Shown: piece by piece, positions 18,957 to 27,309 of the stretch
How positions within the stretch are numbered: the stretch's first letter is position 1
How the letters are laid out: every line of letters starts with the position of its first letter
DNA from: Lacihabitans soyangensis
GTDB taxonomy: Bacteria > Bacteroidota > Bacteroidia > Cytophagales > Spirosomataceae
Direction: 5' to 3'
DNA length: 47,714 nucleotides
Assembly (NCBI RefSeq): GCF_024343775.1
Contig: NZ_RJUF01000179.1
Span: 1 to 47,714 of the forward strand
Position numbers and translations under genes: made by a program
Notes under the pieces: generated by a model
Seen by the model: the letters and a program-made list of their open reading frames with translations, nothing else
What the model was told of the DNA's origin: nothing
Databases searched by the model: none

Positions 18957-19919
18957 TTAACTTCGGGCGTTTTTGGATAGAAAAAAGAACAAAATTAGTC
19001 CACTCAGAAGTGTTAATCCGCAGATCGTTAATTGAAAAGCATTGGGTTTTATCACCCACATGGCTCCTGCAAACTGAACAAAAAGTATGATATTCAGGAA
19101 GTTTGCAATCGCTGTACGAGGCAGTTTCGATACTACAAATGAACCTAGCGGTGCAAATACAATCACGAAGGGTATGCAGGCAATCCACATTTCGAAGGCT
19201 TCCGGCTGAAAGTCGTTTATAACTCCGGCATGCATAAAAAAACCTAGAAGGGTTTCTATGCTCATGATGATAATGGACGAAGGAACCGCTACTTTTTCGT
19301 TAATACCGTAGTAAATGGTCATTAAACAGAAAGTGAAAATATTGATGCCAGTTCCGAAAATAGACGATATGATGCCGCCAATCAGACCGAAGAATAGCAG
19401 TTTAAGCATGTCTGATTTTTGGAAATTTTCTATCAAATCGTGCACCATTCTAGTTGGTATTAGATTTTCTCGCCAGAGTACTATTCCAAAACTCAGCCAC
19501 AGCGAAACAAAGAAAAGCTTGGCCATGGGAGGCGAAATTAAAGGAACTACGTAATAGGTGCCAAATACGAGGCCGAAAATACCACCAATCGTAACATATT
19601 TAATGTAATTCCAGTCCACCTTGATTCTTAGGCCGAGTATGAGAAGCGAGGCTGCGGTCATGCCTATACTTTGGATAGCAAATGCAAAGTTTCTCGCAAC
19701 GGCTGGTTTTATATCCAGAAGCAAGGTAAACACAGGATATGCCACAGCAGCACTGCCTTCTGGACTGGAACCAGCTATAAATGAGCCAAATATCATCGTA
19801 ACTACCGCCCAAATATGCTTTTCTATGTAGTAAAATAGCTGATTTTGCGTTACATAGATTAACCATGCCGAAATAACCAAGAGGTAAAAAACGATATACA
19901 GTTTGGGTAGTTTTTTCAA
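18957..19919 (-). CDS. TauE/SafE-family permease (putative sulfite/sulfonate exporter)
   Basis: The protein has 320 residues and about eight predicted membrane helices arranged as two similar halves, as in TauE/SafE permeases. Typical elements are G-S-S-P-E-G-S-A-A-V-A-Y-P-V-F-T in the first half and G-G-I-I-S-S-I-F-G-T-G-I-N-I in the second. Family members move sulfite, sulfoacetate or other organosulfur anions; the substrate here is unknown, and no sulfur-metabolism genes are nearby. The start is TTG at 19919: no ATG lies between the upstream in-frame stop and the first helix. It converges on yidD with zero gap. Confidence 0.85.
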   Translation of the reverse strand: MKKLPKLYIVFYLLVISAWLIYVTQNQLFYYIEKHIWAVVTMIFGSFIAGSSPEGSAAVAYPVFTLLLDIKPAVARNFAFAIQSIGMTAASLLILGLRIKVDWNYIKYVTIGGIFGLVFGTYYVVPLISPPMAKLFFVSLWLSFGIVLWRENLIPTRMVHDLIENFQKSDMLKLLFFGLIGGIISSIFGTGINIFTFCLMTIYYGINEKVAVPSSIIIMSIETLLGFFMHAGVINDFQPEAFEMWIACIPFVIVFAPLGSFVVSKLPRTAIANFLNIILFVQFAGAMWVIKPNAFQLTICGLTLLSGLILFFFLSKNARS

Positions 19920-20060
19920 ATACTTTGAATCTTTAGTTTTTTATCAATTTCAAATATAGCTTGGTATTGCAGAATTTTGGAAATTTGTCTTGGAAATATA
20001 TTAATTTCGTAATGTTTCTGAATTATAAACCGAATTTCTAGAAAACCGACGCAATTCTTT

Positions 20061-20471
20061 ATGGCAAAATCTAATGATTTAATTGAAAACGTAGCTGATC
20101 AAGTAAGCGATATAACCAAACGTCTCACGGATGTGTCCTCTCATATGGCAAGTATGGTAGAGAATTATGATTATTTGCTTCAAAATCAAACTCACGTGGC
20201 GGATAATCATGACTTGGTTATAGCCAATCAGAACACCATAATTCAGAATTTAGGTATAATTATTCACAACCAAACGGCTATTATACACAACCAGTCTAAA
20301 ATTGTTAAGAACCAAGCTTATCTCAAAACTTTTCTGTTTGCACAGGTGGAGATTCTTACTTTGTTGACCAATAGGCCAAAGGAGGAAATATCAAATGAAA
20401 TTAATATGTTTTTTGAAAATGCTCAGATTGAGATTTCTAAAGGCTTTGAAAATCCGATTGGAGAGTTGTAG
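20061..20471 (+). CDS. Asparagine-heptad coiled-coil protein, function unknown
   Basis: This 136-residue soluble protein matches no family I recognise. Residues 35-90 consist of eight consecutive heptads that each begin with Asn (Asn35, 42, 49, 56, 63, 70, 77, 84), most reading N-Q-x-x-(I/V)-x-x. With Asn at core position d and Ile/Val/Leu at position a, this is the I-x-x-N pattern of N@d coiled coils, which form trimers that hold anions in the core of trimeric autotransporter stalks. No signal peptide or membrane helix is seen, so it is probably cytoplasmic. The first 34 residues continue a weaker heptad pattern (Val11, Ile18, Val25, Met32 at a). The C-terminal 45 residues look helical and acidic. 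It faces an XRE regulator with zero intergenic bases. Confidence 0.75.
   Translation: MAKSNDLIENVADQVSDITKRLTDVSSHMASMVENYDYLLQNQTHVADNHDLVIANQNTIIQNLGIIIHNQTAIIHNQSKIVKNQAYLKTFLFAQVEILTLLTNRPKEEISNEINMFFENAQIEISKGFENPIGEL
20163..20330 (+). repeat. Eight tandem Asn-led heptads (protein-level repeat)
   Basis: The stretch encodes residues 35-90 of the protein above: a 21-base period at protein level, with codons diverged between repeats so that the DNA is not a clean tandem repeat. Heptads include N-H-D-L-V-I-A, N-Q-N-T-I-I-Q, N-L-G-I-I-I-H, N-Q-T-A-I-I-H and N-Q-S-K-I-V-K. Confidence 0.9.
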
Positions 20472-20948
20472 TTATTTCTGAATAAGACCGATTTTTTCTT
20501 GTAGAAGTATAATCTGACTCCTCAGTAGTTCAATCTCCGAAAGTTTACTGGCTTTTAGCTGTTCTTGTAATCGCATTTGTAATGTTAGCGATTCTACTTT
20601 TTGTTTTTGTAATCGCAGCTCTAGTAACAACTCATTTTTTTGTTTTTCCAAAACCTCGGCATATTCTTTGGCTTCTAAAATCTGCTTTGGGTGAGACTCT
20701 TGGTTTGCTAAGATTAGTTCGCCATCCTTATTTTTTTCCAATATCTCGGAAAATTCTAAAATATCGATACTTGTTTTAAAGAAGTCGGCAATCTTTCGGC
20801 ATATAATGAGAGATGGCGAAAATTTGTCATTTTCATAATCAGAAAGAGCACTTTTACTCACATTGACGGCCTCTGAAAGCTCTTCTAAGGTGATTTTATG
20901 ATATTTTCTTAAGTTTTTTAAATTTTGAGAAAAGTAACTTTTTGTCAT
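20472..20948 (-). CDS. XRE-family DNA-binding protein with C-terminal coiled coil
   Basis: The 158-residue protein has an N-terminal Cro/C1 helix-turn-helix (about residues 5-60; L-K-N-L-R-K-Y-H-K-I-T-L-E-E-L-S-E-A-V-N then S-K-S-A-L-S-D-Y-E-N). A linker follows, then a Lys/Glu/Leu/Gln-rich C-terminal half (about 95-158) with strong coiled-coil character. ATG 20948 gives the standard beginning M-T-K-S-Y-F-S-Q-N-L; an upstream TTG would add 21 residues of no family match. It is probably a dimeric or higher-order transcription regulator with an unknown target. It ends where the Asn-heptad gene ends; both encode coiled coils, so an interaction is conceivable but unproven. Confidence 0.85.
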   Translation of the reverse strand: MTKSYFSQNLKNLRKYHKITLEELSEAVNVSKSALSDYENDKFSPSLIICRKIADFFKTSIDILEFSEILEKNKDGELILANQESHPKQILEAKEYAEVLEKQKNELLLELRLQKQKVESLTLQMRLQEQLKASKLSEIELLRSQIILLQEKIGLIQK

Positions 20949-21085
20949 TATATCGATTTTCTTTATTCCAAAATATTGGATTTTATCTTTTGCCTTTTTA
21001 ATATTGTGCAAGCCAATTGATGTAAAAATACTAGTTTTTGTGTATTGAATTACAGAATTCTGGAAATTTAAAAACCTCTTAATTT

Positions 21086-21982
21086 ATGAAGTTGAAATTT
21101 TATCTCGTTTTAGTTTGTAGTTTTTTGTTTAGTCAATTAACCAAGGCACAAATGCCTCATGATGCTATTTATATGCCCAAAGGCACAGCCTGTTTGGCGG
21201 TAAGCTATGGCAGCAGCAGTTGGAAAGAATATTGGGAAAATACCCTCAAAAGAGAAAATCTAAACATTGGAACACATACTACTCAAAATGTAATGCCAAT
21301 GGTAGCTGCCGGAATTACCGATAAGCTGAATGTTATTGTGGGTTTACCCTATGTTTCTACAAAGGCCAGTGCGGGAAATTTGATGGGGCAAAAAGGTCTT
21401 CAAGATCTCTCACTTTGGGTTAAATACAAAATGTTTGATGGTGAAGGTTTGTCCTTGCATGCAATTGGAGGTGCTTCTACTCCCATTTCGGATTATGTCC
21501 CTGACTTTTTGCCCATGTCCATCGGTTTGAAAAGCAAAACCGCCACTGGAAGATTATTGGCCAACTATCAACATAAGTCTGGATTATACCTTACCGCTCA
21601 CGGAAGTTATTCAGGTCGCTCAAATATAAAAGTTGACAGAGACGCCTATTTGGCTTACGGCAAGATGTATAATACAGATGAGGTAGCTCTACCAAACACG
21701 ACTGATGCGGCCTTGAGGATTGGTTATTTGAAAAAGACTATTCAAGCGGAAGCATTTATTGAAAGAAATGCTTGTGTGAGTGGAGATAACATTCGAAGAA
21801 ATGATATGCCTTTTCCAACTAACAAGATGAATATGACCATGGTGGGGGCTTATGCCAAATTTCAGCCTAAAAATATTGGTTTGAATGCCCGCGTGAATTA
21901 CGTTACGAATGGACTCAATGTAGGTCAGTCATTGGGCTACAGCGTCGGATTATTGTATCAGATCAATAACATCAAGTTTTAA
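21086..21982 (+). CDS. Predicted outer-membrane beta-barrel protein A
   Basis: The protein has 298 residues with a signal peptide cleaved near T-K-A-Q (residue 22). The remainder is rich in alternating hydrophobic/aromatic strands with G-x-Y/L turns and ends in an aromatic residue (I-N-N-I-K-F), typical of outer-membrane barrels. It resembles the loose 'transporter / MetA phenol-degradation' barrel group; no precise function is recognisable. It is the first gene of a run (20- and 24-bp gaps) with a haloperoxidase-like lipoprotein and a second barrel, so a joint envelope function is likely. An upstream gap of about 140 bp should hold the promoter; TAGTTTTTG near 21030 is a poor match to the -7 consensus. 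Confidence 0.7.
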   Translation: MKLKFYLVLVCSFLFSQLTKAQMPHDAIYMPKGTACLAVSYGSSSWKEYWENTLKRENLNIGTHTTQNVMPMVAAGITDKLNVIVGLPYVSTKASAGNLMGQKGLQDLSLWVKYKMFDGEGLSLHAIGGASTPISDYVPDFLPMSIGLKSKTATGRLLANYQHKSGLYLTAHGSYSGRSNIKVDRDAYLAYGKMYNTDEVALPNTTDAALRIGYLKKTIQAEAFIERNACVSGDNIRRNDMPFPTNKMNMTMVGAYAKFQPKNIGLNARVNYVTNGLNVGQSLGYSVGLLYQINNIKF

Positions 21983-22002
21983 TTTTTAAAGAATATTCTA
22001 AA

Positions 22003-23541
22003 ATGAAAAATATTTTCAAATCTATAATATTGTGCATTGCTTTTTGTGTAGCTTTTTCATCATGCGACAAAACCGTGGACGAGCCCGCAACGGATGCTTA
22101 TATTCCAGCCTCATTAGACTTAGGTGCGGGTTCTTGGAAAACGTATGTTTTATCTTCACCAACAGAGGTAACTGTAGCCGAACCAAAGGCGGCCTCTTCG
22201 GCGGAGTATTTGGCCGAAATTGCAGCATTGAAGACTACAATTTCCACTATTACACCTGAAAATAAAAAAGCCATTAATTATTGGGGTGCGGGAGCCACTT
22301 ACAGATGGAACGAAATAGCTAGAGAATTGTCGGCAAAGTATAATCAACCTCCAGCCTCAAATGCCGAGGGTAAATATCCTGTGCCAGATGCAGCCAATCC
22401 ACTTGCCGATCCTCGTTTTCCTTTTGCCAATCCGCCTTACGTTTCTCGTGCTCTGGCCTATTTGAGTGTAGCACAATACGACGCTTTGGTAAGTGCATGG
22501 AATTATAAAACAAAATATAATAGAAAAGCTCCATCAAAGAATGACCCATCGGTTTCTGTTCTTTTGCCAGTTTCTGATTTGCCAAGCTATCCATCTGAGG
22601 ATGCCGTTGTTGCGGCAGCTTCTTATACTATTTTGGTGGCCATGTTTCCAGGCGAAGTTCCATATCTAGATGGAAAACTTGCTGAGGCAAAAAATACCAG
22701 ATTATGGGCTGGAATGAACGTTCCGAGTGATATTTCCGCTGGTGATGCTCTTGGAAAAGCGGTTGCGGCCAAAGTAATGGCAAAGGCCAAAACGGATGGA
22801 ATGGCTGCTTCTAACAATCAGGCTGTTACTGCGTCAATGATAGAAAATGCTAAGAAATTGGGTGTAAAAACTCCTTGGGTAAGTCAAGAAACGCCAGCAA
22901 GACCACCGATGTTGCCTAATTTTGGAGCTGTAGCCACTTGGAATTTTGACAAAGCCACAATGATTAAAATCAGACCATCTATTCCTTATTTAGAAGATAC
23001 TAAGGAATTTAAAGATGATTTAGCAGAACTCAATAAAATCAATAAAAACCAAACACGAGAACAATCTCGAATTGCCAATTTTTGGGCAGACGGTCCTGGC
23101 AGTTACACACCACCTGGTCATTGGCACAGAACTGCTGCCAATGCCGCCTTTGATGCCAAGTTTAGCGAAGTTAGAATGGCCAGAACCTTGGCCTTGGTTG
23201 GAACTGCACTTATGGATGCGGGAATAGCCTGTTGGGATACAAAATATTACTATTACACCCCTCGTCCTCAACAATTTGGGTTAAAAACCTCTGTAGGTTT
23301 GCCCAATTTCCCATCATATACATCAGGTCACTCTACTTTTTCCTCTGCAGCAGCTACTGTTTTGGGTTCAATATTTCCTGCAAAATCAGCTGAGTTTGAT
23401 GCTAAGGCATTAGAGGCATCAAATTCGAGAGTTTTTGGCCTGATTCACTACAGGATAGATTGTGAGATGGGATTAGCTCATGGTAAAAAAATTGGGGAAT
23501 ATGCTATTGCCAGAGGTAAAGCAGATGGATCAGGTCTTTAA
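22003..23541 (+). CDS. Vanadium-dependent haloperoxidase-like lipoprotein, copy 3
   Basis: This is the longest of the four copies (512 residues). The lipoprotein signal ends at Cys21 (A-F-S-S-C-D-K). The signature is Lys414-x6-Arg421-Pro, T-S-G-H at 440-443 and S-R-V-F-G-L-I-H at 475-482: Arg476 and His482 are kept, but the Gly before Ile-His in the other copies is Leu. The N-terminal half has about 70-80 extra residues and lacks the P-G-F-T-P-P-V segment of copies 1 and 2, so this is a distinct subfamily. It starts 20 bp after barrel A and ends 24 bp before barrel B. Peroxidase versus phosphatase activity is undetermined. Confidence 0.85.
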   Translation: MKNIFKSIILCIAFCVAFSSCDKTVDEPATDAYIPASLDLGAGSWKTYVLSSPTEVTVAEPKAASSAEYLAEIAALKTTISTITPENKKAINYWGAGATYRWNEIARELSAKYNQPPASNAEGKYPVPDAANPLADPRFPFANPPYVSRALAYLSVAQYDALVSAWNYKTKYNRKAPSKNDPSVSVLLPVSDLPSYPSEDAVVAAASYTILVAMFPGEVPYLDGKLAEAKNTRLWAGMNVPSDISAGDALGKAVAAKVMAKAKTDGMAASNNQAVTASMIENAKKLGVKTPWVSQETPARPPMLPNFGAVATWNFDKATMIKIRPSIPYLEDTKEFKDDLAELNKINKNQTREQSRIANFWADGPGSYTPPGHWHRTAANAAFDAKFSEVRMARTLALVGTALMDAGIACWDTKYYYYTPRPQQFGLKTSVGLPNFPSYTSGHSTFSSAAATVLGSIFPAKSAEFDAKALEASNSRVFGLIHYRIDCEMGLAHGKKIGEYAIARGKADGSGL

Positions 23542-23565
23542 CCAAGAAAATTAAATAATTAAGAA

Positions 23566-24630
23566 ATGAAAAGAATATTACTTTTAGTTGGTCTCGTTTT
23601 TTCAATAAGTCAAGCTTACTCTCAAGGTTGTATAGCGGTTAGACACATGGCTTGTGCTTCGGGCAGAGTAAACAATGGCACTTCGACAATGTTAGACGGT
23701 CAATGGCAATTTACAACTGGATATAGATATCTGCATTCATACAAGCATTTTGTAGGTACAGAGGAGCAAACTCATCGCGTTAAGGAAGGTACAGATGTAA
23801 GAAACTGGTCACATTCGTTTGACTTTGGCCTTTCTTATGCTGTAAATGACAGACTCAATATTGCAATTAATATGCCCTATAATGACAATTCAAGGTCTTC
23901 ATTGTATGAGCATTATGGAAACTCAGTAGAAGCTAATCCAGAGAGGAAAAGATTTTTTACTTATTCCAGAGGAATTGGGGACTTAAGGCTAACCTCTACG
24001 TATTGGGTATTAGATCCAAATACCCATGTGAAAGGTAACTTTGCGGTTGGTTTGGGTGTTAAAGCTCCCACTGGCGATGCCAACGTACAGGGTGACTTTT
24101 ATAAATTAGATAAAAACAAGAAAGAGTACATTCTTAGTAAAGCTGTTGATCAATCTATCCAATTGGGTGATAGTGGTTGGGGAGCGAGTATCGAAATTCA
24201 AGGATATCAGTCTGTTTTTAAGAATGCAACCGTCTATTACAACGGATTTTATCTATTTAGTCCGAAAGGTGTTAACGAGCAAACGGGCCTTTCTGTGCCA
24301 GATCAATTTGCTGGTAGGCTTGGAATGAATTATAATATTTTGCCCAAAAAAGGAGTAGCTCTAAGTCTGGGCGGAAGAGTGGAAGGATTGCCGGCAATTG
24401 ATGCAATCGGTAGTAGTGAGGGTTCTCGTAGGCCTGGTTATATAGTTTCTATCGAGCCTGGTGTGGTCTGGATGAATAGCAGACATACTGTTGCGGTTTC
24501 TACTCCTTATGCTATTGTGCGTAACAGAATCAAATCGTGGAGTGATCGCCAAGATCCCGCTGGTTTAAGGCATGGGGATGCGGCTTTTGCTGATTATTTT
24601 GTTTCGGCAACTTATTCGTATAGATTTTAA
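23566..24630 (+). CDS. Predicted outer-membrane beta-barrel protein B
   Basis: The protein has 354 residues. A signal peptide ends at A-Y-S-Q (about residue 20), followed by a Cys-containing segment G-C-I-A-V-R-H-M-A-C-A-S-G at the mature N-terminus. Strand-like repeats such as F-D-F-G-L-S-Y-A-V and G-V-G-V-type turns and the final V-S-A-T-Y-S-Y-R-F, with terminal Phe, mark it as an outer-membrane barrel. The two closely spaced Cys could form a disulfide or bind something in the plug. It follows haloperoxidase copy 3 by 24 bp and precedes copy 4 by 124 bp. The substrate is unknown. Confidence 0.72.
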   Translation: MKRILLLVGLVFSISQAYSQGCIAVRHMACASGRVNNGTSTMLDGQWQFTTGYRYLHSYKHFVGTEEQTHRVKEGTDVRNWSHSFDFGLSYAVNDRLNIAINMPYNDNSRSSLYEHYGNSVEANPERKRFFTYSRGIGDLRLTSTYWVLDPNTHVKGNFAVGLGVKAPTGDANVQGDFYKLDKNKKEYILSKAVDQSIQLGDSGWGASIEIQGYQSVFKNATVYYNGFYLFSPKGVNEQTGLSVPDQFAGRLGMNYNILPKKGVALSLGGRVEGLPAIDAIGSSEGSRRPGYIVSIEPGVVWMNSRHTVAVSTPYAIVRNRIKSWSDRQDPAGLRHGDAAFADYFVSATYSYRF

Positions 24631-24754
24631 TTGCTTATTTTAGTGAATTTCAAGGTCGATTGATAGTTTTAAGCCTTTTATTAAGTAAAAGTTTAGGAAA
24701 TATAAATTCTGGTCTCATTTTTGATTTCCTTACTTTCAACTTAATTTGTATTTT

Positions 24755-26107
24755 ATGAAAAGTAATATTTATATTTTATTTCTGGTAGTCGTCTTTTCTT
24801 TTGTTGGTTGTAAAGACACCGAGAAAGTTCCAGATCCCGTTGAGCTTGAAATATCTAATGTAGTTGCTGATAAATGGGCGGAAATGACGCTTAGGCATCT
24901 GAAAGCTCAGCAGCTAAAAACTCCAACATATGTTTCTCGGTCTTTGGGCTATATCGGTCTTACGATGTACGAGTCCGTGGTCAATGGCAGTATTGTTTAT
25001 CAATCTGTGGCTCCACAATTAAACGGACTCGGTACACTTCCAAAACCGGAAAAAGATAAGGCCTATGACTGGGAAACTTCTCTGAATGCGGGCCAGGCAT
25101 ATATTATTAAACAAATGTGGCAACATGCCATGGCAACTGATAATAAGAGATTGGACTCACTGGAAAATGCCATTTATGCCGAGAGAAATTTAGTAGTAAC
25201 CGATACCGCAACAATTGGTCGTTCAAAAAGATATGGATTGAGTGTTGCCAAGGCTATATATGAATGGTCAAAAACAGACGGGGGGCATTTGGGCTATTTG
25301 ACAAACTTTGACCCGAAGTATGTATTTCCTAGAACTACTATGAACTGGACACCGCCAATGAACGGTCAATCCTCCGTATTAATGCCTCTTCACCCACACT
25401 GGGGTAAAAATAGGACTTTTACCTCTACTAATTCTCAGTTATCTATTCCGGAAATGATTCCATACTCTGACGATAAAAACTCTGCTTTTTATAAGGAGTT
25501 TAAAGAGGTTTATGATATTCAGCTGTCACTGACTCAAACTCAAAAGGAAATTGCCAACTGGTGGGGAGATGACCCATCAGAGACTTATGCTCCTCCTGGC
25601 CACTCTTATAGCTTGGCACTGCAAATATTGAGAGTAAAGAAGCCAAATCTTTTCACGGCGGCAGAGTCATTCGCTAAAGTGGGCATGTCAGTGGCTGATG
25701 CATTTATCAATTGTTGGAAATGTAAATACACTTATCACTCTATCAGACCAGCGGCATATATCCGTAAAAACATTAAAGGTTCTTTTGAACAATTTTGGCC
25801 TGAACCGCCTTTCCCAGCTTTTGCCTCAGGTCATGCTACCCAAGCCTCGTCAGCCGCGGAAGCTCTGATTAGTGTTTATGGTGATAACGTGGCTTTTGAC
25901 GACATGACTCACGTGGGTAGGCCAAAGGATATATTCAGAAATGTAGAGTATAAAAAACGAAGCTTCACTTCAATATCTCAAACTGCCATAGAATGTGGAA
26001 TATCACGATTGTACGGAGGAATTCACACCAGTCAAGACAACGAAGTAGGTTTAGCCGAAGGAAAGAAAATTGGAGGAAATATCAACGCTCTTTCTTGGAA
26101 AAAATAA
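24755..26107 (+). CDS. Vanadium-dependent haloperoxidase-like lipoprotein, copy 4
   Basis: The 450-residue protein has a lipoprotein signal ending at Cys19 (F-V-G-C-K-D-T-E). The Lys-Asp after Cys loosely resembles the acidic surface-export signal known from Bacteroidota lipoproteins. All vanadate ligands are present: Lys324-x6-Arg331-Pro, A-S-G-H at 357-360 and S-R-L-Y-G-G-I-H at 417-424. It is closest in pattern to copies 1 and 2 (C-W-K-C-K as in copy 1). ATG 24755 is preferred to an in-frame TTG three codons upstream. A hairpin terminator follows, so the barrel/haloperoxidase run ends here. Confidence 0.87.
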   Translation: MKSNIYILFLVVVFSFVGCKDTEKVPDPVELEISNVVADKWAEMTLRHLKAQQLKTPTYVSRSLGYIGLTMYESVVNGSIVYQSVAPQLNGLGTLPKPEKDKAYDWETSLNAGQAYIIKQMWQHAMATDNKRLDSLENAIYAERNLVVTDTATIGRSKRYGLSVAKAIYEWSKTDGGHLGYLTNFDPKYVFPRTTMNWTPPMNGQSSVLMPLHPHWGKNRTFTSTNSQLSIPEMIPYSDDKNSAFYKEFKEVYDIQLSLTQTQKEIANWWGDDPSETYAPPGHSYSLALQILRVKKPNLFTAAESFAKVGMSVADAFINCWKCKYTYHSIRPAAYIRKNIKGSFEQFWPEPPFPAFASGHATQASSAAEALISVYGDNVAFDDMTHVGRPKDIFRNVEYKKRSFTSISQTAIECGISRLYGGIHTSQDNEVGLAEGKKIGGNINALSWKK

Positions 26108-26134
26108 TCAAAAAGTAATAAATATCGTCAATTT

Positions 26135-26164
26135 AAAAATGGCCTCCATGAGGTCATTTTTTTT
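26135..26164 (+). terminator. Rho-independent terminator after haloperoxidase copy 4
   Basis: AAAAATGGCCTC (26135-26146) pairs with GAGGTCATTTTT through a 12-bp stem with one G-U pair and a 3-nt loop, followed by further T residues to 26164. Confidence 0.85.
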
Positions 26165-26195
26165 AGTTAAAAGTAAAACTAACTTAAAATTACCG

Positions 26196-26203
26196 TAAAT
26201 TTG
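26196..26203 (+). promoter_or_regulatory. Candidate -7 box for the DUF1080 gene
   Basis: TAAATTTG is an exact TAnnTTTG match 22 bp before the ATG. No clear TTG -33 box was found upstream, so the promoter is tentative. Confidence 0.4.
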
Positions 26204-26225
26204 ACCTTCAACCATTCTTTTAAAA

Positions 26226-27095
26226 ATGAAAATAATTATCTGCTTTTTCTTGAGTATCTCTGTGGTTTTTGCACAAAAAAAATCTGACTGGCAAAGTCTC
26301 TTTAATGGTAAAAATCTTGATGGATGGGATATCAAAATTTCCGGTCATAATGTCAACGATAACCACAAAAATACTTTTTTGGTTGAAGATAAAATGCTCA
26401 GAATTAGCTATAAAGAGTATGAAACTTTCGGGGATAACTATGGTCATTTGTATTACAAAACCCCTTATTCCCATTATATTCTAGACTACACCTACCGATT
26501 CACAGGAAATCAAACACCAGGCGGAGCCACTTGGAATGTAAGAAACAGCGGTGTGATGTTTCACTCTCAGTCGGCTCAAAGTTTGAGTTATGACCAAGAT
26601 TTTCCAGTTTCGCTCGAAATGCAACTCTTGGGAGGATTAGGCAATGGCCCAAGGCATACGGCCAATCTGTGCACACCAGGTACACACGTGTACATGAACA
26701 ATAAACTTAGAATGGAACACTGTATAGATTCTGACTCGAAAACCTATGATGGAGATCAATGGATAAGGGCTCGATTAATAGTTTTGGGCGATTCTATGGT
26801 GCACCAAATTATAGAAGGCGATACCGTTTTGAGTTACCAAAATACCAAAGTGGGGGAGGGAAACACCAAGAATTTCAACTGGAAACAGTGGGGTTTTAGT
26901 GATGAAGCCGCAGCTTTTTGGGAAAAACGAAACGGAGAGCCGCTAAAGGAAGGTTATATAGCTCTTCAAGCCGAAAGTCATCCGATTGACTTTAAGGATA
27001 TTAAATTGTTGAATCTCAAGGGCTGTATGGACAAAAAAGCCAAGAATTACAAGAGCCATTACTTAGAAATGGATAGGAGTGCTTGTAAGTATTAG
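26226..27095 (+). CDS. Exported DUF1080 (3-keto-disaccharide hydrolase-type) protein with C-terminal Cys module
   Basis: The protein has 289 residues with a signal peptide ending near V-F-A-Q. The bulk is a concanavalin-like DUF1080 domain: W-Q-S-L-F-N-G-K-N-L-D-G-W at the start, N-S-G-V-M-F-H-S-Q in the middle, and G-Y-I-A-L-Q-A-E-S-H-P-I-D-F-K-D-I near its end. Some DUF1080 proteins hydrolyse 3-keto-glycosides; the function here is not established. Residues 266-289 form an extra module with the spaced pattern G-C-M-D...A-x-N-Y...D-R-S-A-C-x-Y. It resembles the short Cys repeats (G-C-x-D-x-x-A-x-N-Y-x(n)-D-x-S-C-x-Y) found at the ends of secreted Bacteroidota proteins, in a degenerate single copy. 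It lies just after the haloperoxidase cluster but behind a terminator. Confidence 0.82.
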   Translation: MKIIICFFLSISVVFAQKKSDWQSLFNGKNLDGWDIKISGHNVNDNHKNTFLVEDKMLRISYKEYETFGDNYGHLYYKTPYSHYILDYTYRFTGNQTPGGATWNVRNSGVMFHSQSAQSLSYDQDFPVSLEMQLLGGLGNGPRHTANLCTPGTHVYMNNKLRMEHCIDSDSKTYDGDQWIRARLIVLGDSMVHQIIEGDTVLSYQNTKVGEGNTKNFNWKQWGFSDEAAAFWEKRNGEPLKEGYIALQAESHPIDFKDIKLLNLKGCMDKKAKNYKSHYLEMDRSACKY

Positions 27096-27309
27096 GAAAG
27101 TTGAGAATATAGAAGGTTTTTTTATTTGCACCAATTTTTTTCAGAATCTGTATTTGTGATTTCTTCAAGTTTTCTCAAGCGATTGTCGAAGAAAAATAAC
27201 ATTTTGTGGGTTGATTCTCCTAAGCTGTGGATTTTGTGAAGAAATATCCTGAAATATTTATATTTTTAGCTTAAATATTTATTTTCAGCCTTTTATAAAA
27301 TCAAAGAAT

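Noticed and set aside
25905-26700. CACGTG-containing sites as parS
   Set aside because: They lie inside coding genes and do not match the flanks of the parS consensus TGTTTCACGTGAAACA.
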